From: Rhodococcus spelaei
GTDB taxonomy: Bacteria > Actinomycetota > Actinomycetes > Mycobacteriales > Mycobacteriaceae
Length of the DNA stretch: 64,000 bases
Assembly: GCF_006704125.1 (NCBI RefSeq)
Contig: NZ_VIGH01000005.1
Location: forward strand, 124,001 to 188,000
Direction: 5' to 3'
This document shows positions 8,260 to 16,534 of this stretch, piece by piece. Below the pieces are notes generated by a model that saw only the letters and a list, made by a program, of their open reading frames with translations, ran no database searches and had not been told where the DNA came from. Each line of letters begins with the position of its first letter. The stretch's first letter is position 1. The position numbers and the translations under genes were made by a program.

Positions 8260-8898
8260 ATGAGCGAGCAGCGCGAGAAGACCGACGACTACGACCATCA
8301 CGGCGGGTTCCCGGTTTACAAGGCCGCGGAGGACGGCGGCGGCCCCGACTTCGGCCGGCTGATCGAGGCACTGCGCACCGTGCAGGACCTCGCGGTGTCC
8401 ACCGCGCCGCCCGCCGACGTGGTCAAGCGGGCGGCGGACCAGGCTGAGGCGCTCGCCGCGCTGCTCGAACCGCACCGCGTCCCGGAAGGCGCCCAGATCG
8501 GCGGCCGCTGCATGAACCTGCCCGGCCGCGGCAGCCTGCTGATGCTCCCGTGGACCATCGAGAAGTTCGACGACACCGGCGTCCGCAGCACCGGGGTGTT
8601 CCGCCGGTTCCACCTCGGCGGGAACGGCGCCGCGCACGGGGGCACGCTGCCACTGGTGTTCGACGATCTGTTCGGCATGATCACGCACGCCTACGGTCGA
8701 CCGATCAGCCGCACTGCGTACCTGCACGTCAACTACCGCAGCGTCACCCCGATCAACCGGAAGCTCGTCATCGAGGGCCAGGTGGACCGGGTGGAGGGGC
8801 GCAAGACCTTCGTCAGCGCCCGCATGGTCGACGAGAACGGCGTCCTGGTCGCGGACTGCGAGGCCCTGATGCTGGTGCTGCTACCAGGGCAGCCCTGA
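8260..8898 (+). CDS. PaaI-family hotdog thioesterase
   Basis: A 212-residue protein whose C-terminal half has the hotdog thioesterase signature: FHLGGNGAAHGGTLPLVFDDLFGM, then the strands TAYLHVNYRSVTPINRKLVIEGQV and KTFVSARMVDENGVLVADCEALMLVL. The N-terminal ~90 residues are a helical extension. The family hydrolyses acyl- or aryl-CoA thioesters in the cytoplasm. It is divergent from menB, whose product DHNA-CoA needs hydrolysis to free the DHNA used by MenA, and 2 bases upstream of the next gene in a run ending with menC. Inference: it is a candidate DHNA-CoA thioesterase, but a general CoA thioesterase role is equally possible. Confidence 0.85.
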   Translation: MSEQREKTDDYDHHGGFPVYKAAEDGGGPDFGRLIEALRTVQDLAVSTAPPADVVKRAADQAEALAALLEPHRVPEGAQIGGRCMNLPGRGSLLMLPWTIEKFDDTGVRSTGVFRRFHLGGNGAAHGGTLPLVFDDLFGMITHAYGRPISRTAYLHVNYRSVTPINRKLVIEGQVDRVEGRKTFVSARMVDENGVLVADCEALMLVLLPGQP

Positions 8899-8900
8899 CC

Positions 8901-9686
8901 GTGAGCGGGCTGCACGGGGAGGACGGGCGCCTGCCGCCCGCCCACCGACAGGGGGACTACCGGGTCCGGTTCGACTGGGGCCCCGCCGGTGCGGCCGCGC
9001 TGGTCCGGGACTGCGACGTCGCTGTCGTGGTGGACGTGCTCTCGTTCACCACCACGCTCACCGTCGCTCTCGACGCGGGCACCGCCGTCTACCCGTACCG
9101 CTGGGACCCGAGTTCGGCCGCGGGGTATGCCGCCGAGCGGGATGCGGTGGTCGCGGTCGGGCGGTCCCGGGCCGCGGCGGGCGAGATCAGCCTCTCGCCG
9201 GCCTCGGTTCGCGCGACGCCGGCGCCCGCCCGGCTGGTGTTGCCGTCCCCGAACGGGTCGGCGCTGTGCTTCGGGCTCGCCGAATCGGGAGTCGAGGTGG
9301 TCGGCGCGTCGCTGCGTAACGCGAGCGCGGTGGCGACGTGGGTGCGCGAGAGCGGGGCGGACCGGGTCGCGGTGATCGCGGCGGGGGAGCGGTGGCCGGA
9401 CGGCACCCTGCGACCCGCGGTGGAGGACCTCTGGGGTGCGGGCGCGGTGCTCTCGGCCCTCGGTGTGGCACAGGACCGGTGCGCGCCCGAGTCGCGTTCG
9501 GCGGCAGAGGTGTTCGTCGCGTCCTCAGGGGACCTGACCGCCCGGCTGCGGGACTGTGCGAGCGGTCGGGAGCTGATCGAGAAGGGATTCGCGCAGGATG
9601 TGGAGATCGCCGCCGAGTTCGATGCCAGCGCGGTCGTGCCCGTGCTGCGCGGCGAGGCCTTCGTGGACGCGGCGGTGACGGCGTGA
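8901..9686 (+). CDS. 2-phosphosulfolactate phosphatase (ComB) family protein
   Basis: A 261-residue protein starting at GTG two bases after the thioesterase stop. The segments CDVAVVVDVLSFTTTLTVALDAG, SPASVRATPAPARLVLPSPNGSALC, RNASAVATWVRE, VAVIAAGERWPDGTLRPAVEDLWGAGAV and FAQDVEIAAEFDASAVVPVL match the ComB family throughout. In methanogens ComB dephosphorylates 2-phosphosulfolactate on the way to coenzyme M, a cofactor not expected here, so the actinobacterial substrate is probably another phosphorylated small acid. Its GTGA junction with menC implies translational coupling and hints at some connection with menaquinone or general phosphate-ester metabolism. Confidence 0.8.
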   Translation: MSGLHGEDGRLPPAHRQGDYRVRFDWGPAGAAALVRDCDVAVVVDVLSFTTTLTVALDAGTAVYPYRWDPSSAAGYAAERDAVVAVGRSRAAAGEISLSPASVRATPAPARLVLPSPNGSALCFGLAESGVEVVGASLRNASAVATWVRESGADRVAVIAAGERWPDGTLRPAVEDLWGAGAVLSALGVAQDRCAPESRSAAEVFVASSGDLTARLRDCASGRELIEKGFAQDVEIAAEFDASAVVPVLRGEAFVDAAVTA

Positions 9687-10675
9687 GTGCGACTGCGCCG
9701 GGGCTGGACGAGCTCCTCGCCGCCGCCACCGTCGTCTGCCTGCCGATGCGGGTGCGCTTCCGCGGCATCACCACGCGCGAGGTGCTGCTGCTGCGCGGGC
9801 CGGCGGGCTGGGGTGAGTTCGGGCCCTTCCCCGAGTACGACGACCGCGAGGCCGTGTCCTGGCTGCGCTCGGCGATCGAGTGTGCCTGGCAGGGTCCGCC
9901 GCCCTCCCAGCGCTCGCAGGTGCCGGTCAACGCGACCGTGCCCGCGGTCGACGCGGCGCGGGTGCCGGAGATCCTGGCCCGCTTCCCCGGAGCTCGCACC
10001 GCGAAGGTCAAGGTCGCGGAGCAGGGTCAGAGCCTCGCGGACGACCTGGCACGGGTGGCTGCGGTCCGCGAGCACGTCGAGCACGTCCGCGTCGACGCCA
10101 ACGGCGGCTGGAGCGTGGCAGAGGCGGCGACCGCGCTGACGGCGCTGACCGCCGACGGCGAGCTGCAGTACGCCGAACAGCCCTGCGCGAGTGTTCCGGA
10201 ACTCGTCGAGCTGCGGCGCAGGCTGACCGGCCGCGGGGTCCGGATCGCCGCGGACGAGAGCATTCGGCGGGCGGAGGACCCGATGCGAGTGGTCCGGGCG
10301 GGTGCGGCGGACGTCGCGGTGGTGAAGGTGGCGCCGCTGGGCGGCATGCGCGCACTGCTGCGACTGTCGGAGGAGCTCGCCGCGCACGGTGTTCCGGTCG
10401 TCGTGTCGAGTGCGCTGGACACGGTGGTCGGGATCGGCGCCGGGCTGGCCGCGGCCGCGGCACTGCCGGACCTTGAGTTCGCATGCGGGCTCGGCACCGG
10501 AAGCCTGTTCGAGGCGGACGTCGCTGCGCCGCGCCCGTTGCGCGACGGAGTCCTGGCCGCGACGCTCGTGGACCCCGATCCGGAACGGCTCGCCCAGCTG
10601 CAGGCGCCGGGCGAGCGGACGGACTGGTGGCTCGCCCGGCTGACGCGCTGTCACGGGCTGCTCGGCGGGCACTGA
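9683..10675 (+). CDS. menC: o-Succinylbenzoate synthase
   Basis: A 330-residue enolase-superfamily enzyme. It starts at a GTG that overlaps the previous stop (GTGA). Visible landmarks are the N-terminal cap strand TTREVLLLRGPAGWGEFGPFPEYDD, the Lys region RTAKVKVAE, the metal ligands in VRVDANGGWS, LQYAEQPC and IAADESI, and the second Lys in VVKVAPLGG, followed by VVVSSALDTVVGI. It dehydrates SHCHC to o-succinylbenzoate in menaquinone biosynthesis. Sequence and length match mycobacterial MenC. It is the third gene of the thioesterase-comB-menC run. Confidence 0.93.
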   Translation: MSATAPGLDELLAAATVVCLPMRVRFRGITTREVLLLRGPAGWGEFGPFPEYDDREAVSWLRSAIECAWQGPPPSQRSQVPVNATVPAVDAARVPEILARFPGARTAKVKVAEQGQSLADDLARVAAVREHVEHVRVDANGGWSVAEAATALTALTADGELQYAEQPCASVPELVELRRRLTGRGVRIAADESIRRAEDPMRVVRAGAADVAVVKVAPLGGMRALLRLSEELAAHGVPVVVSSALDTVVGIGAGLAAAAALPDLEFACGLGTGSLFEADVAAPRPLRDGVLAATLVDPDPERLAQLQAPGERTDWWLARLTRCHGLLGGH

Positions 10676-10844
10676 GCCGCCGCGTCGCCGCGTGCCCCGA
10701 ATGTGCTGGAGTGTTGCCAGCGAAATGTCGGGACGGGAATCGGGGAGTGGCAGATGTGAACTGAGTGACTGGTGTGTACTGGGGGGTCGTGCCGTCGTAT
10801 AGGGTCTGGCCTCGACATCCCAGTCAACATCGGAGGCATTGAAA

Positions 10845-11291
10845 GTGGTTGCAGCACTGAACGAAACCCTGCTCGACCCGTCGCGGCTGCCGGCCGTCGT
10901 CGCGGACGTGCAGGAGCTGATCGACGCGGAGGTCTCGGACAAGTCCGGCGCCTCGGGTCTGGCCCTCAAGGGCGGCTACGGCGCCGTGAAGAAGGTCGGA
11001 CCGTCGATCGTTCCGGACGCGGTCGAGGGACTGCTGCCGGGCTTCGTGGCCCGTCTGGAGCCGTTCTGGCAGGACTTCGGCACGGCCGGTGCCGCCGGAT
11101 TCGGCGAGTTCCTCACCGCCCGTGGCGACGAGGTCGCGGACGCGCTTCTCGGCGTCACCGACGAGAAGATTGAGGGCACCAGCAAGAGCGCCGTCAAGAA
11201 GGTCTACTCGAGCCTGCGGCCGTCGGCCAAGAAGAACGTCGTCGAGGCCCTGCCCCGGCTCGGCGCGCTCGTCCAGAAGCACGCAAGCTAG
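10845..11291 (+). CDS. Conserved actinobacterial protein of unknown function
   Basis: A 148-residue, charged, probably helical protein with no signal peptide or membrane segment. The GTG start is preferred over a TTG two codons earlier because GGAGG sits eight bases upstream. Visible features are an N-terminal part VVAALNETLLDPSRLPAVVADVQELIDAEV, a Gly/Lys-rich stretch GLALKGGYGAVKKVGPSIVPDAVEGLLPGFV, and a basic C-terminus SAVKKVYSSLRPSAKKNVVEALPRLGALVQ. It resembles short conserved proteins found near menaquinone genes in this order, but no function is known. About 170 bases upstream separate it from menC, so it has its own promoter region. A long hairpin follows. Confidence 0.75.
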   Translation: MVAALNETLLDPSRLPAVVADVQELIDAEVSDKSGASGLALKGGYGAVKKVGPSIVPDAVEGLLPGFVARLEPFWQDFGTAGAAGFGEFLTARGDEVADALLGVTDEKIEGTSKSAVKKVYSSLRPSAKKNVVEALPRLGALVQKHAS

Positions 11292-11302
11292 GCAGCTCCG
11301 CT

Positions 11303-11350
11303 GCCTGTGAGTACTTCTGGCCCCGATGGGGACCAGAAGTACTCACAGGC
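11303..11350. terminator. Long bidirectional terminator hairpin
   Basis: A perfect 18-base-pair inverted repeat (11303-11320 with 11333-11350) encloses an inner CCCC-GAT-GGGG stem. It separates the convergent 148-residue hypothetical gene from the siderophore-interacting protein gene, whose stop lies four bases further on. Confidence 0.85.
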
Positions 11351-11353
11351 GCG

Positions 11354-12169
11354 TCAGCGCCAGTACCCGGTGAAGGCGATGTCGGACTTGGGGATGTGGC
11401 GGTCGTTGACGAGATGCCGTCGCAGTCCCGTGGACAGCTCGCTTTCGCCCGCGACAAAGGTGTACGACGGGCCGTCCGGCAGTCGCGCCGACCGCACGGT
11501 TTCCAGTGCCAGCCGGCCGGGGCGCGCATGGGGGTCCGACCGCACCAGCCAGTGCAGGTTCACCCCGGCAGGGGCCGCGACCTCCTGAGCGTCGTCGGCG
11601 TGCGCGATCTCGATGTACGCCTCCGCTCGCAGATCCGCGGGCGCCGAGCCGAGAATTCCGAGGATTGCCGGCAGTGCGCTCTCGTCGCCGACAAGTAGCT
11701 GCCACTGGGCGTCCGGCGTCGGGTTGTAGATCAACCCCTCGTCGAGCAGGGCCATCTCGTGGCCGGGCGCGGCTGCGTTCGCCCACTCCGACGCGGCCCC
11801 CGAGCCGTGAACTGCGAAGTCGATGTCCAGCTCCGGCACCTCCTGGCCGAAGGTGGCGTGCTCGGCGGTGCGGAACGCGCGCACCGTGTAGTTGCGCTGC
11901 ACCGGCCGAACACTTTTCGGAGTCGCGAGATACTGGGCGTACCAGAGGTTGCTGGTCGCGCTGGGCAGTCTCAGTTCGTTCCCCGTCGCTCCTGTCGCCG
12001 GGATGAACATCCGGAACCACTGGTCGAACCCCATCGGGCGCAGCCGGCGCAGATCCTCGCCGCCGACCGTCACCCGGACGAAGTTGGGGCTGATCTGCTT
12101 GCTGCCGAGCACCCGTGCCCGAAGGAACTCGCGGTGCTCGGGTTTGACGAATTTGGTGCGCTTGGCCAT
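11354..12169 (-). CDS. Siderophore-interacting protein (FAD/NAD(P)H ferric reductase family)
   Basis: A 271-residue protein of the SIP/ViuB family. It has an N-terminal FAD-binding barrel with VQRNYTVRAFR (the RxYTxR flavin motif) and FAVHGSGAASEWANAAAPG (phosphate-binding loop), and a C-terminal NAD(P)H-like domain with WQLLVGDESALPAILGIL and SYTFVAGESELSTGLRRHL. Family members reduce ferric siderophores in the cytoplasm to release iron. The ATG has a good ribosome site (AGGTGGGG on this strand). An iron box 26 bases upstream indicates repression by an IdeR/DtxR-type regulator when iron is plentiful. No siderophore synthesis or transport gene lies nearby. Confidence 0.92.
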   Translation of the reverse strand: MAKRTKFVKPEHREFLRARVLGSKQISPNFVRVTVGGEDLRRLRPMGFDQWFRMFIPATGATGNELRLPSATSNLWYAQYLATPKSVRPVQRNYTVRAFRTAEHATFGQEVPELDIDFAVHGSGAASEWANAAAPGHEMALLDEGLIYNPTPDAQWQLLVGDESALPAILGILGSAPADLRAEAYIEIAHADDAQEVAAPAGVNLHWLVRSDPHARPGRLALETVRSARLPDGPSYTFVAGESELSTGLRRHLVNDRHIPKSDIAFTGYWR

Positions 12170-12194
12170 GCCCCACCTCTACTCCGGGTTGAAT

Positions 12195-12213
12195 TCAGGC
12201 AAGGCTAACCTAT
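12195..12213 (-). promoter_or_regulatory. IdeR/DtxR-type iron box
   Basis: The 19 bases at 12195-12213 match the mycobacterial iron-box consensus TTAGGTTAGGCTAACCTAA at 15 of 19 positions, with one half-site (AGGCTAACCTA) perfect. It lies 26 bases upstream of the siderophore-interacting protein start, where a bound regulator would block the promoter. Confidence 0.8.
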
Positions 12214-12355
12214 CGATCTGGGTGGTTTGCTGCACCGGGTTCACGGACGGCCCGGCCCTCGATCACGTGCGCACCGTCGCCATCGTGCCAGCCGGCCGCG
12301 GCCCGTGGCGGTGCCGACGGTGGCGTGGCGCGTGTCGTCTGACACCCTGGAAGCC

Positions 12356-14011
12356 GTGAATCCGTCCACCGCCCAGGCCACCGCCGTAGTCGACGAACTG
12401 ATCCGCGGCGGGGTCCGTGACGTGGTGTTGTGCCCGGGTTCGCGCAATGCGCCGCTGGCCTTCGCGCTGCAGCGCGCCGACTCCGCCGGGCAGCTGCGGC
12501 TGCACATGCGGATCGACGAGCGCACCGCCGGCTTCCTCGCGCTGGGCCTGGCGATTGCCGACCGTCGCCCGGTACCGATCGTGATGACGTCGGGCACCGC
12601 CGTCGCGAACCTCGGCCCGGCCGTCCTCGAGGCCAACTATGCGCGCGTGCCGCTGGTGGTGCTCAGCGCCAACCGTCCCTACGAGATGCTCGGCACCGGC
12701 GCGAACCAGACCGTCGAGCAGCTCGGACTGTTCGGCAGTCAGGTCCGCGCGACCATCAGCCTCGGACTGGCCGAGGAGAGCGGCGACACCGGGCCGGCAC
12801 GTGGACTCCGCGCGCACGAACAGAACAGTCAGTGGCGCTCGGCGGTGTGTCGGGTGCTCGCGGCGGCCCGCGGCACCCGGTCGGGCAACGCCGGCCCCGT
12901 GCACTTCGACATTCCGCTGCGCGAGCCGCTCGTCCCCGACGTGCACCCGCACGGCCCGGTCCCCGAGGGCAGGCCCGGCGGCGCGGCCTGGACCACCACC
13001 GAGCACGCCACGCTGGACGTCCCGCTCGAGCTCGACCTCACGCCGGACACCGTGGTGATCTCCGGGCACGGCTCGGGCCACCGCCCCGAACTGGCGGGTC
13101 TGCCCACCGTGGCCGAACCGACGGCCCCGCTGCACGGTGTGCCGCTACATCCGCTGGCGCTGTCGCAGCTGGGTCCGCGCCAGGCCGTCATCACCGGGCG
13201 GCCGACACTGCACCGGCCGGTCGCCAAGCTGCTCGCGGACCCGAGGGTGTCGGTGTACGCCCTGACGACGGGCCCGCGCTGGCCCGACGTCTCCGGCAAC
13301 GTCCTGGCCACGGGCACCCGGGCGGTGATCTCCGGGGCGCCGGAGCAGGCCTGGCTCGACCGCTGCCGGCACCTGACCGAGCATGCGGACAAGGCTGTGC
13401 GGCAACAACTTTCGGCTCACCCGCACGCGACCGGACTGCACGTGGCCGCGGTCGTGATGGACGCGCTCTCCGTTGGCGACCAGCTGGTCCTCGGTGCCTC
13501 CAACCCGGTGCGGGATGCAGCGCTGGTCAGCTACCCGCACGACGGCGTCCGGGTGCTGTCCAACCGCGGCGTCGCGGGTATCGACGGCACCGTCTCCACC
13601 GCCGTCGGCGCCGCGCTGGTCGCGGAACGCACCGGCACGCGGACGGTCGCGCTGATGGGTGACCTGACCTTCCTGCACGACGCGTCCGGGCTGCTGATCG
13701 GTACCGGCGAACCCCGCCCGACGGATCTGACGATCGTCGTGGCCAACGACGACGGTGGCGGCATCTTCGAGCTGCTCGAGCAGGGTGACCCGCAGTACGC
13801 GGGCGTCTTCGAGCGGATCTTCGGCACCCCGCACGGCATGGACCTGTCCGCACTGTGCGCGGCGTACCGGATCGCGCACCGCGCGGTGAATGTCGAGCAG
13901 TTGGCGGTCGCGCTCTCGCAGCCGAACTCCGACGGCATCCGGGTGCTCGAGGTCGCGACCGATCGGTCCGGCCTGCGCGAACTGCACGCCGCTGTGCGGG
14001 CCCAGCTGTGA
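12356..14011 (+). CDS. menD: SEPHCHC synthase (MenD)
   Basis: A 551-residue thiamine-diphosphate enzyme that joins isochorismate and 2-oxoglutarate in the second step of menaquinone biosynthesis. The GTG start gives an N-terminus [24 protein letters not shown], matching mycobacterial MenD. Landmarks: [30 protein letters not shown] (catalytic Glu), [24 protein letters not shown] (the TSGTA motif), [25 protein letters not shown] and the ThDP/metal site region [16 protein letters not shown]...[16 protein letters not shown]. The frame stays open upstream but without MenD-like sequence. The next gene starts at an overlapping GTGA. Confidence 0.96.
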   Translation: MNPSTAQATAVVDELIRGGVRDVVLCPGSRNAPLAFALQRADSAGQLRLHMRIDERTAGFLALGLAIADRRPVPIVMTSGTAVANLGPAVLEANYARVPLVVLSANRPYEMLGTGANQTVEQLGLFGSQVRATISLGLAEESGDTGPARGLRAHEQNSQWRSAVCRVLAAARGTRSGNAGPVHFDIPLREPLVPDVHPHGPVPEGRPGGAAWTTTEHATLDVPLELDLTPDTVVISGHGSGHRPELAGLPTVAEPTAPLHGVPLHPLALSQLGPRQAVITGRPTLHRPVAKLLADPRVSVYALTTGPRWPDVSGNVLATGTRAVISGAPEQAWLDRCRHLTEHADKAVRQQLSAHPHATGLHVAAVVMDALSVGDQLVLGASNPVRDAALVSYPHDGVRVLSNRGVAGIDGTVSTAVGAALVAERTGTRTVALMGDLTFLHDASGLLIGTGEPRPTDLTIVVANDDGGGIFELLEQGDPQYAGVFERIFGTPHGMDLSALCAAYRIAHRAVNVEQLAVALSQPNSDGIRVLEVATDRSGLRELHAAVRAQL

Positions 14012-14421
14012 CGCCGAAGACCGCTCGCCGGGTCACCCGCGGTGTGCTGGTCGTCGCGATCGGCATTTCCGCGCTCGCGGTGCTGCTGGTGCTCGCCGCC
14101 TGGCGCAACGACCACACCATCAACTCGGACAAGGGCGTCGCGACCGCCGAGGTGCTGTCCGCGGGCACCCGTCGTTCCGCGGTCAGCTTCGTCACCCCGG
14201 ACGGCGTCACCCACACGCCGCGACTCGGTGTGCTGTACCCGACCAAGCTGACGGTCGGGCAGCGGATCGACGTCGAGTACGCCCGCTCCGACCCGGACCT
14301 GGTTCGGGTCGCGGGCCGGGACGCCCGGGTGGCGCTCGTCCCGGCGGGCTCGGTGATAGTGGTGACCTGGATCGTGGCGCTGCCGGTGCTGTGGATCGTC
14401 CGGCGCCGCACGGTCGGGTAG
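14008..14421 (+). CDS. DUF3592-like small membrane protein
   Basis: A 137-residue protein whose GTG start overlaps the menD stop. It has two predicted membrane segments: residues ~10-30 ([20 protein letters not shown]) and ~113-131 ([16 protein letters not shown]). Between them lies an extracytoplasmic beta-rich part ([33 protein letters not shown]...[20 protein letters not shown]), the DUF3592 pattern. A comparable membrane gene follows menD in Mycobacterium tuberculosis (Rv0556), so the linkage is conserved. Function unknown. Confidence 0.8.
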   Translation: MTPKTARRVTRGVLVVAIGISALAVLLVLAAWRNDHTINSDKGVATAEVLSAGTRRSAVSFVTPDGVTHTPRLGVLYPTKLTVGQRIDVEYARSDPDLVRVAGRDARVALVPAGSVIVVTWIVALPVLWIVRRRTVG

Positions 14422-14497
14422 ACCAGAGGTTCGCCGGAACTTTCCCCGACCGTCACCTTCGCCGCCCACGCGCGTCGGCGGCGGCCCCGACACTGGT

Positions 14498-15646
14498 GTG
14501 GTGCGCGTAGCCGTCGTTGCGGAGTCGTTCCTGCCGAACGTGAACGGAGTGACCCACTCGGTGCTCCGGGTGGTCGAGCACCTCGGTCGCCGCGGACACG
14601 ACGCGATGATCGTCGCCCCGGACACCGTCGCCGGGCAGCCGGCCGCGGCCACCGTGCACGAGGGGGTCCCGGTACACCGGGTTCCCGCCGTCACGATCCC
14701 GAAGGTCAGCTCCCTGCCGGTCGGGATCCCGCAGCCCGGGCTGACCGCCGCTCTGCGCGCGTTCGACCCGGACGTGGTGCATCTGGCGTCGCCGTTCGTG
14801 CTGGGCGCGGCCGGTCTCGCCGCCGCACGCCGACTCGAGGTGCCCGCGGTCGCGGTCTACCAGACCGACGTCGCCGGGTTCGCCGAGAGCTACGGGCTGG
14901 GGCTGACCAGCCGGGCCGCGTGGCGCTGGACGCGGCGACTGCACCGCGGCGCCGCCCGCACCCTCGCCCCGTCCACCTCCGCGGTCGACGCGCTGGTCGC
15001 GCACGGGGTGCCGCGGGTGCACCGGTGGGCCCGCGGCGTGGACACCACCCGGTTCGCCCCCGCCCGGCGCTGCCCCGAGCTGAGGTCGCGCTGGGACCCG
15101 ACGGGCGCGCGGACGGTCGTCGGGTTCGTCGGAAGGCTGGCGCCCGAGAAGCACGTCGAGCGGCTGGCAGCGCTCGCCGACGACCCGAGCGTGCAGCTGG
15201 TGGTCGTCGGGGACGGCCCGGAGCGCTCGCGACTGCAGGCGCTGCTGCCGTCCGCGGTGTTCACCGGTCAACTCGGCGGCGACGACCTGGCCCGCGCCTT
15301 CGCGAGTTTCGACGTGTTCGTCCATCCCGGCGAGCACGAGACGTTCTGCCAGGCCGTCCAGGAGGCCCTGGCGAGCGGGGTGCCGGTGATCGGTCCGGAC
15401 GCGGGCGGACCGCGCGATCTGATCACGCACTGCGGCACCGGGTACCTGCTGCCGGTGCAGCGCTTCGCCGAACTGCTGCCCAGCGCGGTGGATGCGCTGC
15501 GTGAGCCGATGCTGCGCGCCCGTTTCGGCGAGGCCGCGCGGCACTCGGTCCGCGGCCGCACCTGGGCCGCCGTCTGCGAGGAGTTGCTCGGCCACTACGC
15601 CGAGGTGACCGGGTCCGCGGACGTGCGATTTCCGCGCATCGCGTGA
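14498..15646 (+). CDS. mgtA: GT4-family mannosyltransferase (MgtA/PimB' type)
   Basis: A 382-residue GT-B glycosyltransferase. The acceptor domain begins [33 protein letters not shown]. The donor domain has [28 protein letters not shown], and the EX7E-like site [39 protein letters not shown]. Homologues beside menD/menG in mycobacteria are GDP-mannose-dependent alpha-mannosyltransferases (MgtA, formerly called PimB) that make mannosylated glycolipids for the cell envelope. The start is one of two consecutive GTG codons. The exact acceptor cannot be told from sequence. Confidence 0.88.
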   Translation: MVRVAVVAESFLPNVNGVTHSVLRVVEHLGRRGHDAMIVAPDTVAGQPAAATVHEGVPVHRVPAVTIPKVSSLPVGIPQPGLTAALRAFDPDVVHLASPFVLGAAGLAAARRLEVPAVAVYQTDVAGFAESYGLGLTSRAAWRWTRRLHRGAARTLAPSTSAVDALVAHGVPRVHRWARGVDTTRFAPARRCPELRSRWDPTGARTVVGFVGRLAPEKHVERLAALADDPSVQLVVVGDGPERSRLQALLPSAVFTGQLGGDDLARAFASFDVFVHPGEHETFCQAVQEALASGVPVIGPDAGGPRDLITHCGTGYLLPVQRFAELLPSAVDALREPMLRARFGEAARHSVRGRTWAAVCEELLGHYAEVTGSADVRFPRIA

Positions 15647-15717
15647 GTGACGGACCTTGCCGGCGCCCCTGTGAACTGGCCGCAGGCGGTCGGCGGCGCG
15701 CCTGTACCGTCAGTGGT

Positions 15718-16416
15718 GTGGCAACAACACACGGGTCGCGGGCGTCGCTCGACAAGAAACCGCACGAAGTCGCGTCGATGTTCGACGGCGTCGCCAAGCG
15801 CTACGACCTCACCAACACCGTCCTCTCGTTCGGTCAGGACCGGCGCTGGCGCAAGGCGACTCGCGCTGCGCTCGACCTGAAGCCGGGGGAGCGGGTGCTC
15901 GACCTCGCGGCGGGCACCGGTGTCTCGACGGTCGAACTCGGCAGGTCCGGAGCCTGGGTGGTCGCCACCGACTTCTCCAAGGGGATGCTGCACGCGGGCG
16001 CGACCCGCCGGGTTCCGATGGTCGCGGGCGACGCGATGGCGTTGCCGTACGCGGACGCGGTGTTCGACGCCGCGACCATCTCCTTCGGCCTCCGCAACGT
16101 CTCCGATTTCGAGGCCGGACTGCGCGAGATCGCACGCGTCACCAAACCGGGTGGACGCCTGGTCGTCAGTGAGTTCTCCACCCCGACCTTCGGCCCGTTC
16201 CGCCAGGTGTACATGGAGTACCTGATGAAGGCGCTGCCGCGGGTGGCGCGCGCGGTGAGCAGTAATCCCGACGCCTACGTGTACCTCGCGGAGTCGATTC
16301 GTGCCTGGCCGACGCAGGAGGAGTTGGCGACCACGATCGAGGCCGCCGGCTGGCGGCACGTGCAGTGGCGCAACCTCACCGGTGGGGTCGTCGCGTTACA
16401 TAGAGCACAGCGGTAG
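15718..16416 (+). CDS. menG: Demethylmenaquinone methyltransferase
   Basis: A 232-residue class I SAM methyltransferase of the UbiE/MenG family. Motifs: [41 protein letters not shown] (SAM-binding motif I), [12 protein letters not shown] and the C-terminal [25 protein letters not shown]...[12 protein letters not shown], all typical of the actinobacterial enzyme. It performs the last ring methylation giving menaquinone. The GTG start is the best match to family N-termini. The mycobacterial homologue is also listed as menH or ubiE in older annotations. Confidence 0.94.
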   Translation: MATTHGSRASLDKKPHEVASMFDGVAKRYDLTNTVLSFGQDRRWRKATRAALDLKPGERVLDLAAGTGVSTVELGRSGAWVVATDFSKGMLHAGATRRVPMVAGDAMALPYADAVFDAATISFGLRNVSDFEAGLREIARVTKPGGRLVVSEFSTPTFGPFRQVYMEYLMKALPRVARAVSSNPDAYVYLAESIRAWPTQEELATTIEAAGWRHVQWRNLTGGVVALHRAQR

Positions 16417-16534
16417 GAAACTGCGCGATTGTGAGCCTGGGCCGCGATAGGTTTGCCCGTCGGCCGCAACACGCACGCCGACGACCGATCTGTCCGCAGT
16501 GCGGGTCACCCCCGCGAGACGAGAGTGACGCCTG

